Of a stretch of DNA of 64,000 nt, positions 46,203 to 54,135 are shown piece after piece. Source of the DNA: Gemmatimonadota bacterium (GTDB taxonomy: Bacteria; Gemmatimonadota; Gemmatimonadetes; Gemmatimonadales; GWC2-71-9); NCBI GenBank assembly GCA_003222085.1, contig QHUK01000003.1, positions 91,517-155,516 on the forward strand, read 5' to 3'. The notes below the pieces were generated by a model. That model was not told where the DNA came from, did not search any database, and saw only the letters and a list, made by a program, of their open reading frames with translations. A program made the translations under genes and the position numbers. Within the stretch, counting starts at the first letter, position 1. The number at the start of each line of letters is the position of its first letter.

Positions 46203-47069
46203 TCATGCGTTGGGGCGTGCGTCCATGCCGAAATCGGCCTTCACGCGGTCATACCAGGCGTCGTCGCCCAGAGCGCCCCAGGCGACCCACTCCTCGTCGC
46301 TCATCGCCTTACGCCACTGGAGAAACGGCACGGCGTCGGGTCCCACTGGATGCCGCAGCTGCCACGTGCCGCTCTCGACGATCTCAAGCACCTTCTCTCC
46401 CACCACAGATGGCGGTACCGGGTTCTTCAGGGACGCGGTGAACATCGCGGCGAAGCGGCGTTGCTGTGGGTAAGGTGAGGGAGTCTGCGCCGACTCGACG
46501 CGCCTGGCCATAGCCGTGTCGATGATGCCCGGCTCGACAATCGCCACCCGCACGTTGAACGGCTTCGCCTCCTGCGCCAATGACTCGCTGAGTGCCTCCA
46601 ACGCAAATTTCGATGCCGTGTACGGAGCCATGGGCGAGTTGGCGATGCGTCCGGCAACCGACGCCACGTTGATGATCCAGCCACTCCGGCGCTGGCGCAT
46701 CGTTGGCAGCACCGCCTGAATGCAGCGGATGGCGCCGAAGTAGTTCGTCTCCATCACTGCCCGGAACTGGGCCAACGACAGCTCCTCTACCGAGCCGGTG
46801 CGCTCAATCCCTGCGTTGTTGACGAGCACGTCAACTGGTCCGCCCGCCTTTACGATGCGACCGATTCCTTCCTTGACGGATGCGTCGGAATCAACATCCA
46901 TGGCCGAAATCGTGATCGGCAGTTTCTCTTGCGTGGCGATTCGCGCGAGCTCGGGCGCTCGATCAGGATTACGCATCGTCGCGGCGACCTGGTGGCCGGC
47001 TCTCCCGAAGGCCAGCGCCGTGGCCATGCCAATTCCCGAGCTGGTTCCTGTGATAAGGACGGAGGCCAT
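46203..47069 (-). CDS. Short-chain dehydrogenase/reductase
   Basis: NAD(P)-dependent oxidoreductase of 288 residues. The cofactor motif is LITGTSSGIGMATALA, followed by NNAGIERTG, the catalytic Ser in NVASVAGRI and YTASKFALEAL with Tyr and Lys. VEPGIIDTAMARR closes the core. The minus-strand AAAGGAGAAG stands before the ATG. It is convergent with the acyl-CoA ligase (23-base gap) and divergent from the M1 peptidase. The substrate is unknown. Confidence 0.93.
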   Translation of the reverse strand: MASVLITGTSSGIGMATALAFGRAGHQVAATMRNPDRAPELARIATQEKLPITISAMDVDSDASVKEGIGRIVKAGGPVDVLVNNAGIERTGSVEELSLAQFRAVMETNYFGAIRCIQAVLPTMRQRRSGWIINVASVAGRIANSPMAPYTASKFALEALSESLAQEAKPFNVRVAIVEPGIIDTAMARRVESAQTPSPYPQQRRFAAMFTASLKNPVPPSVVGEKVLEIVESGTWQLRHPVGPDAVPFLQWRKAMSDEEWVAWGALGDDAWYDRVKADFGMDARPNA

Positions 47070-47228
47070 GGCTAATCTTCTCCTTTGTGAACAGCAGCAG
47101 CGGGTGGGGGATGGTGAAGCTCACTCCCGAGCAGCAGGTCATCACAGAGACAAGCTGCGCGCGCGTGCCGGGCGCCGCCAGAGCCCGCCTCCCCAACGCC
47201 ACCTGGCTGCTGTAGCTTCCCCACCTCC

Positions 47229-50165
47229 ATGCTCCCCCTCGTTCTTCTGCTCGTCGCCGGCGACACGTCCGCCTACTGGCAGCAGCAGGTCGCGTATGAG
47301 ATCACCGCATCGCTGGACGAGCCGTCGGGCGTGCTCACCGGCCACGTGCGCATCAGCTATGTGAACCGCTCCCCCGACACGCTGCGCGATTTCTACGTCC
47401 ACCAGTATCTGAACGCCTTCCGCCCCGGCTCCCGCTGGACCGCGGCCGACTCGGCCGAGCAGCGCGAGCGGTTTCAACACCTGAAGGACCCGGACTACGC
47501 CTTCGAGCGCATCACCAGCGCCACCGTGATGGGTCAGGCGCTCCGGCCCGATTACTCCTACGCCCCCGACTCGACCATCGCCCACTGGACGCTGCCGCGC
47601 TCCCTCGTCCCCGGCGATTCGCTCGCGGTCGACATCGATTGGCTGGCGCGCCTTTCCACGCTGCCGCGGCGCCAGGGGCGCCGGGGCCGGCGCTTCGATT
47701 TCGCGCAGTGGTATCCCAAGGTCGTGGTGTACGACCGCTACGGTTGGGAGGACCACCCGCTCTATCCCGGGGGCGAGTTCTACGGCGAGTTCGCCACGTA
47801 CGACGTCATGCTCGAGCTCGCCCAGGACCAGGTGATCGGCGCCACGGGCGTCCCGGTGGAAGGCGACCCGGGCTGGGAAACAGCGAAGGTCGACCCCGCA
47901 CTCAGAATCGATTATCAGCGCGACTGGTACCACGCACCACGCACCACGCATCAGTGCGGGGAGGTGGCAGCGGGGCGCAAATGCGTCCGTTTTCGCGCCG
48001 AGCAGGTTCATCACTTCGCCTTTTCCCTGAATCCGGCGTACGTGTACGAGCAGGGTCGCTACGGCGATGCGGTGGTGCGCGTGCTGTACCAGCCGGGCGA
48101 CCGTGCTACGTGGGGGCAGGGGATCGCCGTCCGGAATACCGTCGTGGCGCTGGCCTGGCTCGACTCGCTGTTCGGGAAGTACCAGTGGCCCCAGCTCACC
48201 AACGTGCATCGCATCGAGGGCGGCGGAACCGAATTCCCGATGATGATCATGAACGGCAGCGCGTCCCTCGGCCTCATCGTCCACGAGACGGGGCACCAGT
48301 ACGTCATGGGGCAGCTCGCCAACAACGAGTGGCGCGAAGGATGGCTCGACGAGGGATTCAGTGACTTCCAGGAGGGGTGGCTCCTCGAGACGCACGGCGG
48401 CCCGCCCGCCTACGACGGGCTCGAGCCGGACGTGCTGTTGCTCGACCTCGAGCGCTGGAGCGAGCCGGTCTCGACCGTGAGCGAGCGGTTTCGCGATTTC
48501 CTGATCTACCAGGAGATGGTCTACGCCAAGGCACAGCTGTTCTACGAGCAGCTGCGCTACGTGGTGGGCGACGAGACGATGCGGCGCATCTTGCGCGCCT
48601 ATTTCTCCCGCTGGAAGCTGAAGCACGTGGACGAGGACGCGTTCCGCCGCGTCGCCGAGGAGGTATCGAAGCAGGATCTCAAATGGCTGTTCGGCGAGTG
48701 GCTGCACGCGACGCCGCTCATCGATTATCGGCTGCGGCGAGTCGAGCGACACCGGCTCGCGGACGGGCGCTGGCGCACCGTGGTGACCGTCGAGCGCAAG
48801 GGTGACGGCCGTATGCCAGTCGAGATCGGCGAGCGTGATTCCATTTACGCCCGGGCCACGGGCGAGCCCGCCACCGAGCGCGTCGAGTTCACGACCGCCA
48901 AGAAGCCCGGCCGCCTCATGCTCGACCCGCGCGGCCGGGCCCACGATTATGACATGCTGAACAACCGGGAGAAGCGCCCGTTCGTGGGCCGGGCGGCAGT
49001 GGGCTGGCGCCTGGACGACCCGACGCGGGAGACAGCGAAACGCGATAAGCTGGTGAGCGCGTGGCTGCCGGTCGCCTGGTCCAACGACCTCGGCGGCGTG
49101 ACGCTCGGCCTGCGGAACCGCACCAACTACCTTGGCCGCTATGAGCGCGGCATGCTGCTCGCCTCGGTGGCGACCGGATCGGGCGCCGCGGGCCGGCTCG
49201 GCTTCTACGGGCGCTGGTCGAATCCGATTCGCCACCTCATGCCCCGCACCCAATCGAGTGTGGCGGCGTGGGACGTGGAAGGCCGGGCCGGCGTGGCGCT
49301 GTCGGTCGATCGCGCGCTGCGACAGCACCTCGGCTTCGGTCCCGACCCTCACGTGGGGTTCGATGCCCTGTGGATGGCGACCACCGATCTCGCCTACGTC
49401 GACCGCCGCCTGTGGGACGACGCGGGGACAGTCGAGGCGGGCCCGTGGGCCTCGATCGAAATGCGCCGCGGGGCGACGCTGCTCAGGGCGCGGCTGGGTG
49501 CCCGGGGCGGGATCGTCTACGCCAACCCGGGGCCGGGGATCGTGTCCTCCAGCCGCTACGACATCGAGGGGTTCGGCCGTTTCACTGGGGCCGCGAGCAT
49601 GCGGACGCCGTTCTTGTTCGGTACGACGTTGGGTGTACGCGTATTTGGCGGAGCGTACGCCGGGGCGTCCGATCCGGTGCGGCAGCGGCGCATTCCGGTG
49701 GCCGGCGCGGATCCGTACGAGACGTTCACCGACCCGTTTCTCCGGAGCCGCGGTGCGCTGTTCTTACGGCCGGACTTCTTCTACCACGCTCCGGGCAACG
49801 CTAACCTGCGCGGCTTCCGGAGCGACCTGGGCGGGCGCTGGGCGCTGTCCGCGAACATCGAGCTCACCCGCGCTGTGTGGCGGCGCGACCAGGGTATCTT
49901 GCGGGAGGTGGCGTTGGAGGCGTTCACCGATCGCGCGCTCGTGGACACGCTCGCGGTCCCCTCCAACACGCTGGGACAGCGCTTCACGCTGCTGTTCGAC
50001 GCGGGGGTGGGCCTCGTGACCCGCCACCAAATCCGCGACCTCGACTGGACGATGCGTTTCGAGTTGCCACTGATCGTGAATCGTTACAACGAGGCCGCCG
50101 ACGTTCGTGTGGGGCGGGGGCAGCTCGCGTTCCGGTGGCTGCTCAGCCTGAGCCCGAGCTTCTGA
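47229..50165 (+). CDS. M1-family metallopeptidase fused to an outer membrane barrel
   Basis: A 978-residue secreted enzyme. A short signal (MLPLVLLLVAGDTSA) precedes the aminopeptidase N-like beta domain (ITASLDEPSGVLTGHVRISY). The catalytic domain has GGGTEFPMM, the zinc site HETGH (His352, His356) and Glu375 in WLDEGFSD, exactly 18 residues after HExxH. From about residue 600 to the end is a beta-barrel (SAWLPVAWSNDLGGVTLGLR to LLSLSPSF) related to the stand-alone protein at 43160. I infer a protease displayed at the cell surface or in the periplasm by its barrel. Three ACCACGC heptamers are translated at residues 235-241. Its stop overlaps the following ferredoxin-type ATG. Confidence 0.93.
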   Translation: MLPLVLLLVAGDTSAYWQQQVAYEITASLDEPSGVLTGHVRISYVNRSPDTLRDFYVHQYLNAFRPGSRWTAADSAEQRERFQHLKDPDYAFERITSATVMGQALRPDYSYAPDSTIAHWTLPRSLVPGDSLAVDIDWLARLSTLPRRQGRRGRRFDFAQWYPKVVVYDRYGWEDHPLYPGGEFYGEFATYDVMLELAQDQVIGATGVPVEGDPGWETAKVDPALRIDYQRDWYHAPRTTHQCGEVAAGRKCVRFRAEQVHHFAFSLNPAYVYEQGRYGDAVVRVLYQPGDRATWGQGIAVRNTVVALAWLDSLFGKYQWPQLTNVHRIEGGGTEFPMMIMNGSASLGLIVHETGHQYVMGQLANNEWREGWLDEGFSDFQEGWLLETHGGPPAYDGLEPDVLLLDLERWSEPVSTVSERFRDFLIYQEMVYAKAQLFYEQLRYVVGDETMRRILRAYFSRWKLKHVDEDAFRRVAEEVSKQDLKWLFGEWLHATPLIDYRLRRVERHRLADGRWRTVVTVERKGDGRMPVEIGERDSIYARATGEPATERVEFTTAKKPGRLMLDPRGRAHDYDMLNNREKRPFVGRAAVGWRLDDPTRETAKRDKLVSAWLPVAWSNDLGGVTLGLRNRTNYLGRYERGMLLASVATGSGAAGRLGFYGRWSNPIRHLMPRTQSSVAAWDVEGRAGVALSVDRALRQHLGFGPDPHVGFDALWMATTDLAYVDRRLWDDAGTVEAGPWASIEMRRGATLLRARLGARGGIVYANPGPGIVSSSRYDIEGFGRFTGAASMRTPFLFGTTLGVRVFGGAYAGASDPVRQRRIPVAGADPYETFTDPFLRSRGALFLRPDFFYHAPGNANLRGFRSDLGGRWALSANIELTRAVWRRDQGILREVALEAFTDRALVDTLAVPSNTLGQRFTLLFDAGVGLVTRHQIRDLDWTMRFELPLIVNRYNEAADVRVGRGQLAFRWLLSLSPSF
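47929..47949 (+). repeat. ACCACGC heptamer array inside the M1 peptidase
   Basis: Three exact ACCACGC units in 7-base phase encode YHAPRTTH between two catalytic-domain segments. The frame is kept. Confidence 0.75.
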
Positions 50166-50734
50166 TGGACACGCGGGCGAGCGATCGGCGCGGCTTCTTC
50201 CGCGAGGCGATCATCCAGCTGGCGCGCGAAGTGGCGGAGCGCACCGAGCAGCGCGTGGCGCCGCGGCGCTACTTCCGGCCGCCCGGCGCGGCCGACGAAA
50301 TCGCCTTCCTCGCGTCGTGCACGCGCTGCGGGGACTGCATGCCCGTGTGTCCGGTGCATGCGATCATCAAGGCCCCGCCCGGCGCGGGCCTCGCCGCCGG
50401 CACACCGATCATCGATCCGGCCATCCAGGCGTGTGTCGTGTGCGCGGACATGCCGTGCGCCCACGCCTGCGCCACCGGCGCCCTCGTGCCGCCGGCCGGG
50501 GGGTGGGGCGAGATCCACATGGGCGTCCTCGAGCTCGACCCGCAGCGCTGCATCACCTTCCAGGGCGTGACCTGCGGCGTGTGCGCCCGCGCCTGCCCGG
50601 TGGGGGAGCGGGCCCTGGCGATGGATGCGGGTGGGCATCCCGTGCTGCGGCCCGAAGGTTGCGTGGGCTGCGGGGTGTGTGTGACGGCGTGTGTGACGTC
50701 GCCGTCGTCGCTTACGCTGAGGCTACTTGTATGA
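50165..50734 (+). CDS. NapF/NapG-like 4Fe-4S ferredoxin protein
   Basis: The 189-residue protein starts MDTRASDRRGFFREAII, a twin-Arg-like motif but without a clear following hydrophobic core, as in cytoplasmic NapF. Four cysteine clusters are visible: SCTRCGDCMPVCPVHAI, ACVVCADMPCAHACATGALV (with irregular spacing), CGVCARACPVG and GCVGCGVCVTACVT, so up to four 4Fe-4S clusters could be bound. Its role is electron transfer or assembly of a redox enzyme; no partner oxidoreductase is adjacent. The ATG overlaps the M1 peptidase stop, suggesting shared transcription. Confidence 0.86.
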   Translation: MDTRASDRRGFFREAIIQLAREVAERTEQRVAPRRYFRPPGAADEIAFLASCTRCGDCMPVCPVHAIIKAPPGAGLAAGTPIIDPAIQACVVCADMPCAHACATGALVPPAGGWGEIHMGVLELDPQRCITFQGVTCGVCARACPVGERALAMDAGGHPVLRPEGCVGCGVCVTACVTSPSSLTLRLLV

Positions 50735-50841
50735 GAACGCGGAAGGCGGAACGCGGAACGCGGAACAGCAAGGTGGACGCCGTGCCGCGGGAGCTCGCTT
50801 TGCTGTTCCGCGTTCCCACTTCCGCGTTCCGCGTTTCGGGT
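50735..50841. repeat. GCGGAAC-type repeat element with 17-base inverted repeat
   Basis: Repeated GCGGAAC words are followed by their reverse complement. GGAACGCGGAACAGCAA (50755-50771) pairs perfectly with 50800-50816 over 17 bases, with a 28-base loop. The right part (TTCCGCGTTCCGC and flanks) closely matches the right part of the element at the end of trmFO (7107-7179). It fills the whole gap between the ferredoxin and cupin genes. Confidence 0.85.
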
Positions 50842-50846
50842 CTCCG

Positions 50847-51197
50847 ATGACCGATCTTCCCTACCGCGTTCCCAAGCCCTGGGGCCACGAGCTGATCTGG
50901 GCCAGGACCGACCGCTACGTCGGCAAGATCCTGCACATCGAGCCCGGACACGTCCTGTCGCTGCAATACCACAACAAGAAGGACGAATCGATTTACGTGC
51001 TCACGGGCGAGATCATTCTCCGTATCCAGCGGGGCGATACGTTGATCGAACGGCCCATGTCGCAGGGGGCGGCGTTCCACATCGAGCCCAAGCTGATCCA
51101 TCAGTTCGAGGCGGTGGTGCCGAGCGACCTGCTCGAGGCCTCGACGCCCGAGATCGACGACGTGGTGCGGCTCAAAGACCGCTACGGGAGGGTGTGA
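50847..51197 (+). CDS. Cupin protein, mannose-6-phosphate isomerase-like
   Basis: A 116-residue single-domain cupin. PYRVPKPWGHELIWART matches the start of type II phosphomannose isomerases, and the metal site appears in LSLQYHNKKDESIYVLTGEI and FHIEPKLIHQFEAV (His and Glu residues). It stops one base before the nucleotidyltransferase start, so the two likely act together in activating or modifying a sugar. ATG 50847 is preceded by the repeat element without a clear ribosome site. A sugar isomerase or epimerase role is likely but unproven. Confidence 0.85.
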   Translation: MTDLPYRVPKPWGHELIWARTDRYVGKILHIEPGHVLSLQYHNKKDESIYVLTGEIILRIQRGDTLIERPMSQGAAFHIEPKLIHQFEAVVPSDLLEASTPEIDDVVRLKDRYGRV

Positions 51198-51198
51198 C

Positions 51199-52188
51199 GT
51201 GAAAGTCATCGTACCGCTCGCCGGCAAAGGCACGCGCCTGCTGCCGCTCACCAAGCGGGTGCCCAAGCCCCTGGTGCGCGTCGCCGGTCGGCCCGTGATG
51301 GATTACGTCATGGATGCCGTGAAGGGCCTCGACGTCGACGAGCTCATCGTCATCACGGGACATCTGAAGGACGTCGTCGAGCGCTACATCGTCGAGCGCT
51401 ACGACGTCAAGGCGACGTTCGTCGAGCAGAAGACGTTGGACGGCACCGCGGGCGCGATCAACCTGGCGCGGCCCTACGTGGACTCTCCGGTGCTCATCAT
51501 CTTCGTGGACACGGTGTTCGAGGCCGACCTGTCGCTCGTCAACCGGGTGGACGCCGACGGGATCATTTGGGTCAAAGAAGTGGAGGACTACCAGCGGTTC
51601 GGCGTGATCGTGACGGATGCGGGGGGCTACATGACCCGCATCGTCGAGAAGCCGAGCACGCCGATCTCGCGGCTCGCGAACATCGGGTTGCAATACGTCA
51701 AGGACTGGAAGGCGCTGTTCGACGGCATCGCCCACACGCTGAAGCAGCCGCCGGGGAAGGGCGGCGAGTACTACCTCACCGACGCGTTCCAGTACATGGT
51801 GGACCGCGGCCGGCGGCTGCTCACCGCGCCGGTCGCGGGCTGGTACGACTGCGGCAAGGTGGACACCCTGCTCGAGACGAACCAGCATCTGCTGGAGCAT
51901 GGCCGGGCGCGGATCCCCTCGGGGCCGTGCCCGCGTTGCACGATCGTTCCCCCGGTCTACATCGAGGACGGCGTGATGATCCACGACGCCACGGTGGGGC
52001 CCAACGTGTCCATCGAAGCCGGGAGCTTCGTGGCCGAGAGCACCATCGCGAACAGCATCCTCGGCAGGAACGTCCGCGTGGTGCGGGGGAATGTGAAGGA
52101 CTCGCTGGTCGGGGATGACCAGAAAATCGAGGGCAAGATTCTGCAGCAGAGTGTAATGGACGCCGGGGAGGTTGCGCCGGCGACGTAG
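51199..52188 (+). CDS. Sugar-1-phosphate nucleotidyltransferase
   Basis: The 329-residue protein makes an NDP-sugar from NTP and sugar-1-phosphate. MKVIVPLAGKGTRLLPLTKR followed by VPKP is the Rossmann nucleotide-binding signature. Further on, VDTVF and IVEKPSTPISRLANIGLQYV are typical of glucose-1-phosphate thymidylyl- or uridylyltransferases. The last ~90 residues contain hexapeptide-type repeats (VYIEDGVMIHDATVGPNVSI, STIANSILGRNVRVV), a left-handed beta-helix. It follows the cupin by one base and is convergent with the GNAT gene. Which sugar is used is not evident. Confidence 0.93.
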   Translation: MKVIVPLAGKGTRLLPLTKRVPKPLVRVAGRPVMDYVMDAVKGLDVDELIVITGHLKDVVERYIVERYDVKATFVEQKTLDGTAGAINLARPYVDSPVLIIFVDTVFEADLSLVNRVDADGIIWVKEVEDYQRFGVIVTDAGGYMTRIVEKPSTPISRLANIGLQYVKDWKALFDGIAHTLKQPPGKGGEYYLTDAFQYMVDRGRRLLTAPVAGWYDCGKVDTLLETNQHLLEHGRARIPSGPCPRCTIVPPVYIEDGVMIHDATVGPNVSIEAGSFVAESTIANSILGRNVRVVRGNVKDSLVGDDQKIEGKILQQSVMDAGEVAPAT

Positions 52189-52791
52189 TCACACCGGTCG
52201 GGCGAGTTTCGCCTCCAGCCCGACTTTCACCGCCGGCCACTCGGCGGCGATGATGCTGAAGTAGACCGAGTCGCGCACCCGACCGCTCGCCGTGATCATG
52301 TGGCTCCGCAGCACTCCTTCCTGTTTCGCGCCGATGCGTAGCAGCGCCGCCCGCGAGCGCTCGTTCAACACGTCCGTTTTGAACTCTACTCTGTTGCACC
52401 CCAGCACCTCGAACGCGTGGCGCAACAGCAGATACTTGGCTTCCGTGTTCACCGGGGTGCGCTGCGCCGCTCGCGCGATCCACGTCCACCCGATTTCGAG
52501 GCGCCGGTCGGCGCGCTCGATGTTCGCGTAGCGGGTGCTCCCCACTACCTGCCCGGTCGCCCTAGCGACAATGGCGAACGGAACAGCCGTCCCTTGGGTC
52601 TGCCAGGTGAGCGCCGTCTCGATGTAGGCGCGCATGTCGGCCGGCGTCGCCAGGCTGGTCGGTGCCCACCGCCACAGCTCGGCGTCGAGGCCGACCGCGC
52701 ACAGCCGGTCCTGGTGCGCGAGCGACAACGGCTCGAGACGGACGTGTCGGCCTTCGAGTGTGACGGGGCGGGGCTCGATCGGTGGCACCAC
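52189..52791 (-). CDS. GNAT family N-acetyltransferase (RimJ/RimL-like)
   Basis: The 200-residue protein is a GCN5-related acetyltransferase. LEGRHVRLEPLSLAHQDRLC starts the typical RimJ-like fold; VGSTRYANIERADRRLEIGW is the core strand pair; FEVLGCNRVEFKTDVLNERS with RAALLRIGAKQEGVLR forms the acetyl-CoA-binding and C-terminal signature. The target may be a protein N-terminus or a small molecule. It abuts the convergent nucleotidyltransferase with no gap. Confidence 0.92.
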   Translation of the reverse strand: MVPPIEPRPVTLEGRHVRLEPLSLAHQDRLCAVGLDAELWRWAPTSLATPADMRAYIETALTWQTQGTAVPFAIVARATGQVVGSTRYANIERADRRLEIGWTWIARAAQRTPVNTEAKYLLLRHAFEVLGCNRVEFKTDVLNERSRAALLRIGAKQEGVLRSHMITASGRVRDSVYFSIIAAEWPAVKVGLEAKLARPV

Positions 52792-52852
52792 GGGATGTCC
52801 GGGTCGGGTTGGCGCAGTAAGTTACCACCGATACTGATCTCGAGGGGCGCGC

Positions 52853-53359
52853 ATGACCGTCGCCGAAGTGCGGGAGCTGTTCGCCTACAACGCGTGGGCC
52901 AACCGGCGGTTCTTCGCGGCGCTCGAGTCGCTGTCCGCCGAGTCGTACTTCCGCGACCTGAAGAGCAGCCACGGCGGACTCCACGGCACGCTGTGCCACA
53001 TCGTGTGGGCGGAACAGCTGTGGCTCAAGCGCTGGCTCGCGCAGCCGAATCCTCCCGTCCCGCAGGGCAAGGATCTCGCGACGCTCGCCGCGGCGCGCGC
53101 GCGCTGGGAGGCGATCGAAGCGGAGCGCGACGCGTTCCTCGCGGGGCTCACCGAGCGGCGCCTGGACGAGACGGTGGCAGTGAAGCCAAGTGCCGGCGGC
53201 GAGTATCTGCACACCTTCCGCGAGATGTTTCGCCACGCGGTCGATCATTCGAGCTATCACCGGGGACAGCTCGTTACGCTGCTCCGCCAGGTGGGCGTGA
53301 CGCCGCCGGGGACGGGGCTGATCGCGTTCTATCGTGAGCGTCACGGTCGAGCAACGTAA
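52853..53359 (+). CDS. DinB family protein
   Basis: A 168-residue four-helix bundle. ELFAYNAWANRRFFAALESL is the typical start, and three His metal ligands are in GTLCHIVWAEQ and FRHAVDHSSYHRGQLVTLLR. DinB/YfiT-like proteins include thiol-dependent transferases and metal-dependent hydrolases. The substrate here is unknown. The gene is divergent from the GNAT gene and precedes the tetR-efflux operon. Confidence 0.93.
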   Translation: MTVAEVRELFAYNAWANRRFFAALESLSAESYFRDLKSSHGGLHGTLCHIVWAEQLWLKRWLAQPNPPVPQGKDLATLAAARARWEAIEAERDAFLAGLTERRLDETVAVKPSAGGEYLHTFREMFRHAVDHSSYHRGQLVTLLRQVGVTPPGTGLIAFYRERHGRAT

Positions 53360-53434
53360 CTGACTGAAACGCTGGAACTTACGCCCCACTGCCGCGTAGC
53401 CTACCCGAGCCCTTGACCGGCATTCGGAACCAAA

Positions 53435-53462
53435 GTTACTTACTGACCGTTCAGTAACTAAC
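53435..53462. promoter_or_regulatory. TetR-type operator ahead of the efflux operon
   Basis: TTACTGA (53440-53446) and TCAGTAA (53451-53457) flank CCGT. The symmetry extends to GTTA and TAAC outside, giving 12-base arms with one mismatch. It ends 22 bases before the tetR GTG, downstream of a TTGACC at 53413-53418, so a bound repressor would block the operon. Confidence 0.75.
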
Positions 53463-53484
53463 GCTGACACCGGATCGATCAGCC

Positions 53485-54135
53485 GTGAGCCACGCCGTCA
53501 CCCCATCGAAGCGCCAGCCGAAGCCCCGCTGGAAGCGTCGCAAGGACGCCCGGCCGGGGGAGATCGTCGCGGCCGCGCTCGAGGTGTTTGGAGAGCGAGG
53601 ATTCGCCGCGACGAAACTCGCCGACGTGGCACGCCGCGCCGGCGTCACGAAGGGCACCGTCTACCTCTACTTCGACAGCAAGGAAGCCCTGTTCAAGGCC
53701 GTGGTGCGGGAGACGATCGTGCCGGTCATCGCCCAGGGCGAGGCCCTGGCGCAGTCCTTCACCGGCAGCGCCCGCGAGCTGGTGGAGCAGCTGGTGCGGG
53801 AATACTGGCGGCTGGTGGGCGAGACGGCGGTCGCCGACATCCCGAAGCTCATGATGGCCGAGGCGGCAACTTTTCCGGAGTTGACGCGTTTTTACTACGA
53901 GGAAGTCGTGACCCGCGGGCACCGCTTGATGGCCGGCGTGATCGAGCGTGGCATCAAGAGCGGCGAGTTCCGGCCGGTGGACGTGAAGGTGGCCGCGAAG
54001 CTCGCCATGTCGCCACTGATGCACGCGGTCGTGGCGAAGCGCGCGTTCGCGTCCTGCATGCCGGAGGGGTTTGACGTCAAGAAGTACCTCGACACTCACA
54101 TCGACCTCTATCTTCATGGTATCGCGAAGCAATAG
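53485..54135 (+). CDS. TetR family transcriptional repressor
   Basis: The 216-residue protein has an N-terminal TetR helix-turn-helix (IVAAALEVFGERGFAATKLA, DVARRAGVTKGTVYLYFDSK) and a ligand-binding C-terminal domain. It probably represses the tolC-emrA-emrB genes directly after it and its own transcription through the palindrome at 53435-53462. The last 20 bases overlap the tolC-like gene. The GTG start is followed by a basic segment (PSKRQPKPRWKRRKDARPGE) before the HTH, long for the family. Confidence 0.94.
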   Translation: MSHAVTPSKRQPKPRWKRRKDARPGEIVAAALEVFGERGFAATKLADVARRAGVTKGTVYLYFDSKEALFKAVVRETIVPVIAQGEALAQSFTGSARELVEQLVREYWRLVGETAVADIPKLMMAEAATFPELTRFYYEEVVTRGHRLMAGVIERGIKSGEFRPVDVKVAAKLAMSPLMHAVVAKRAFASCMPEGFDVKKYLDTHIDLYLHGIAKQ

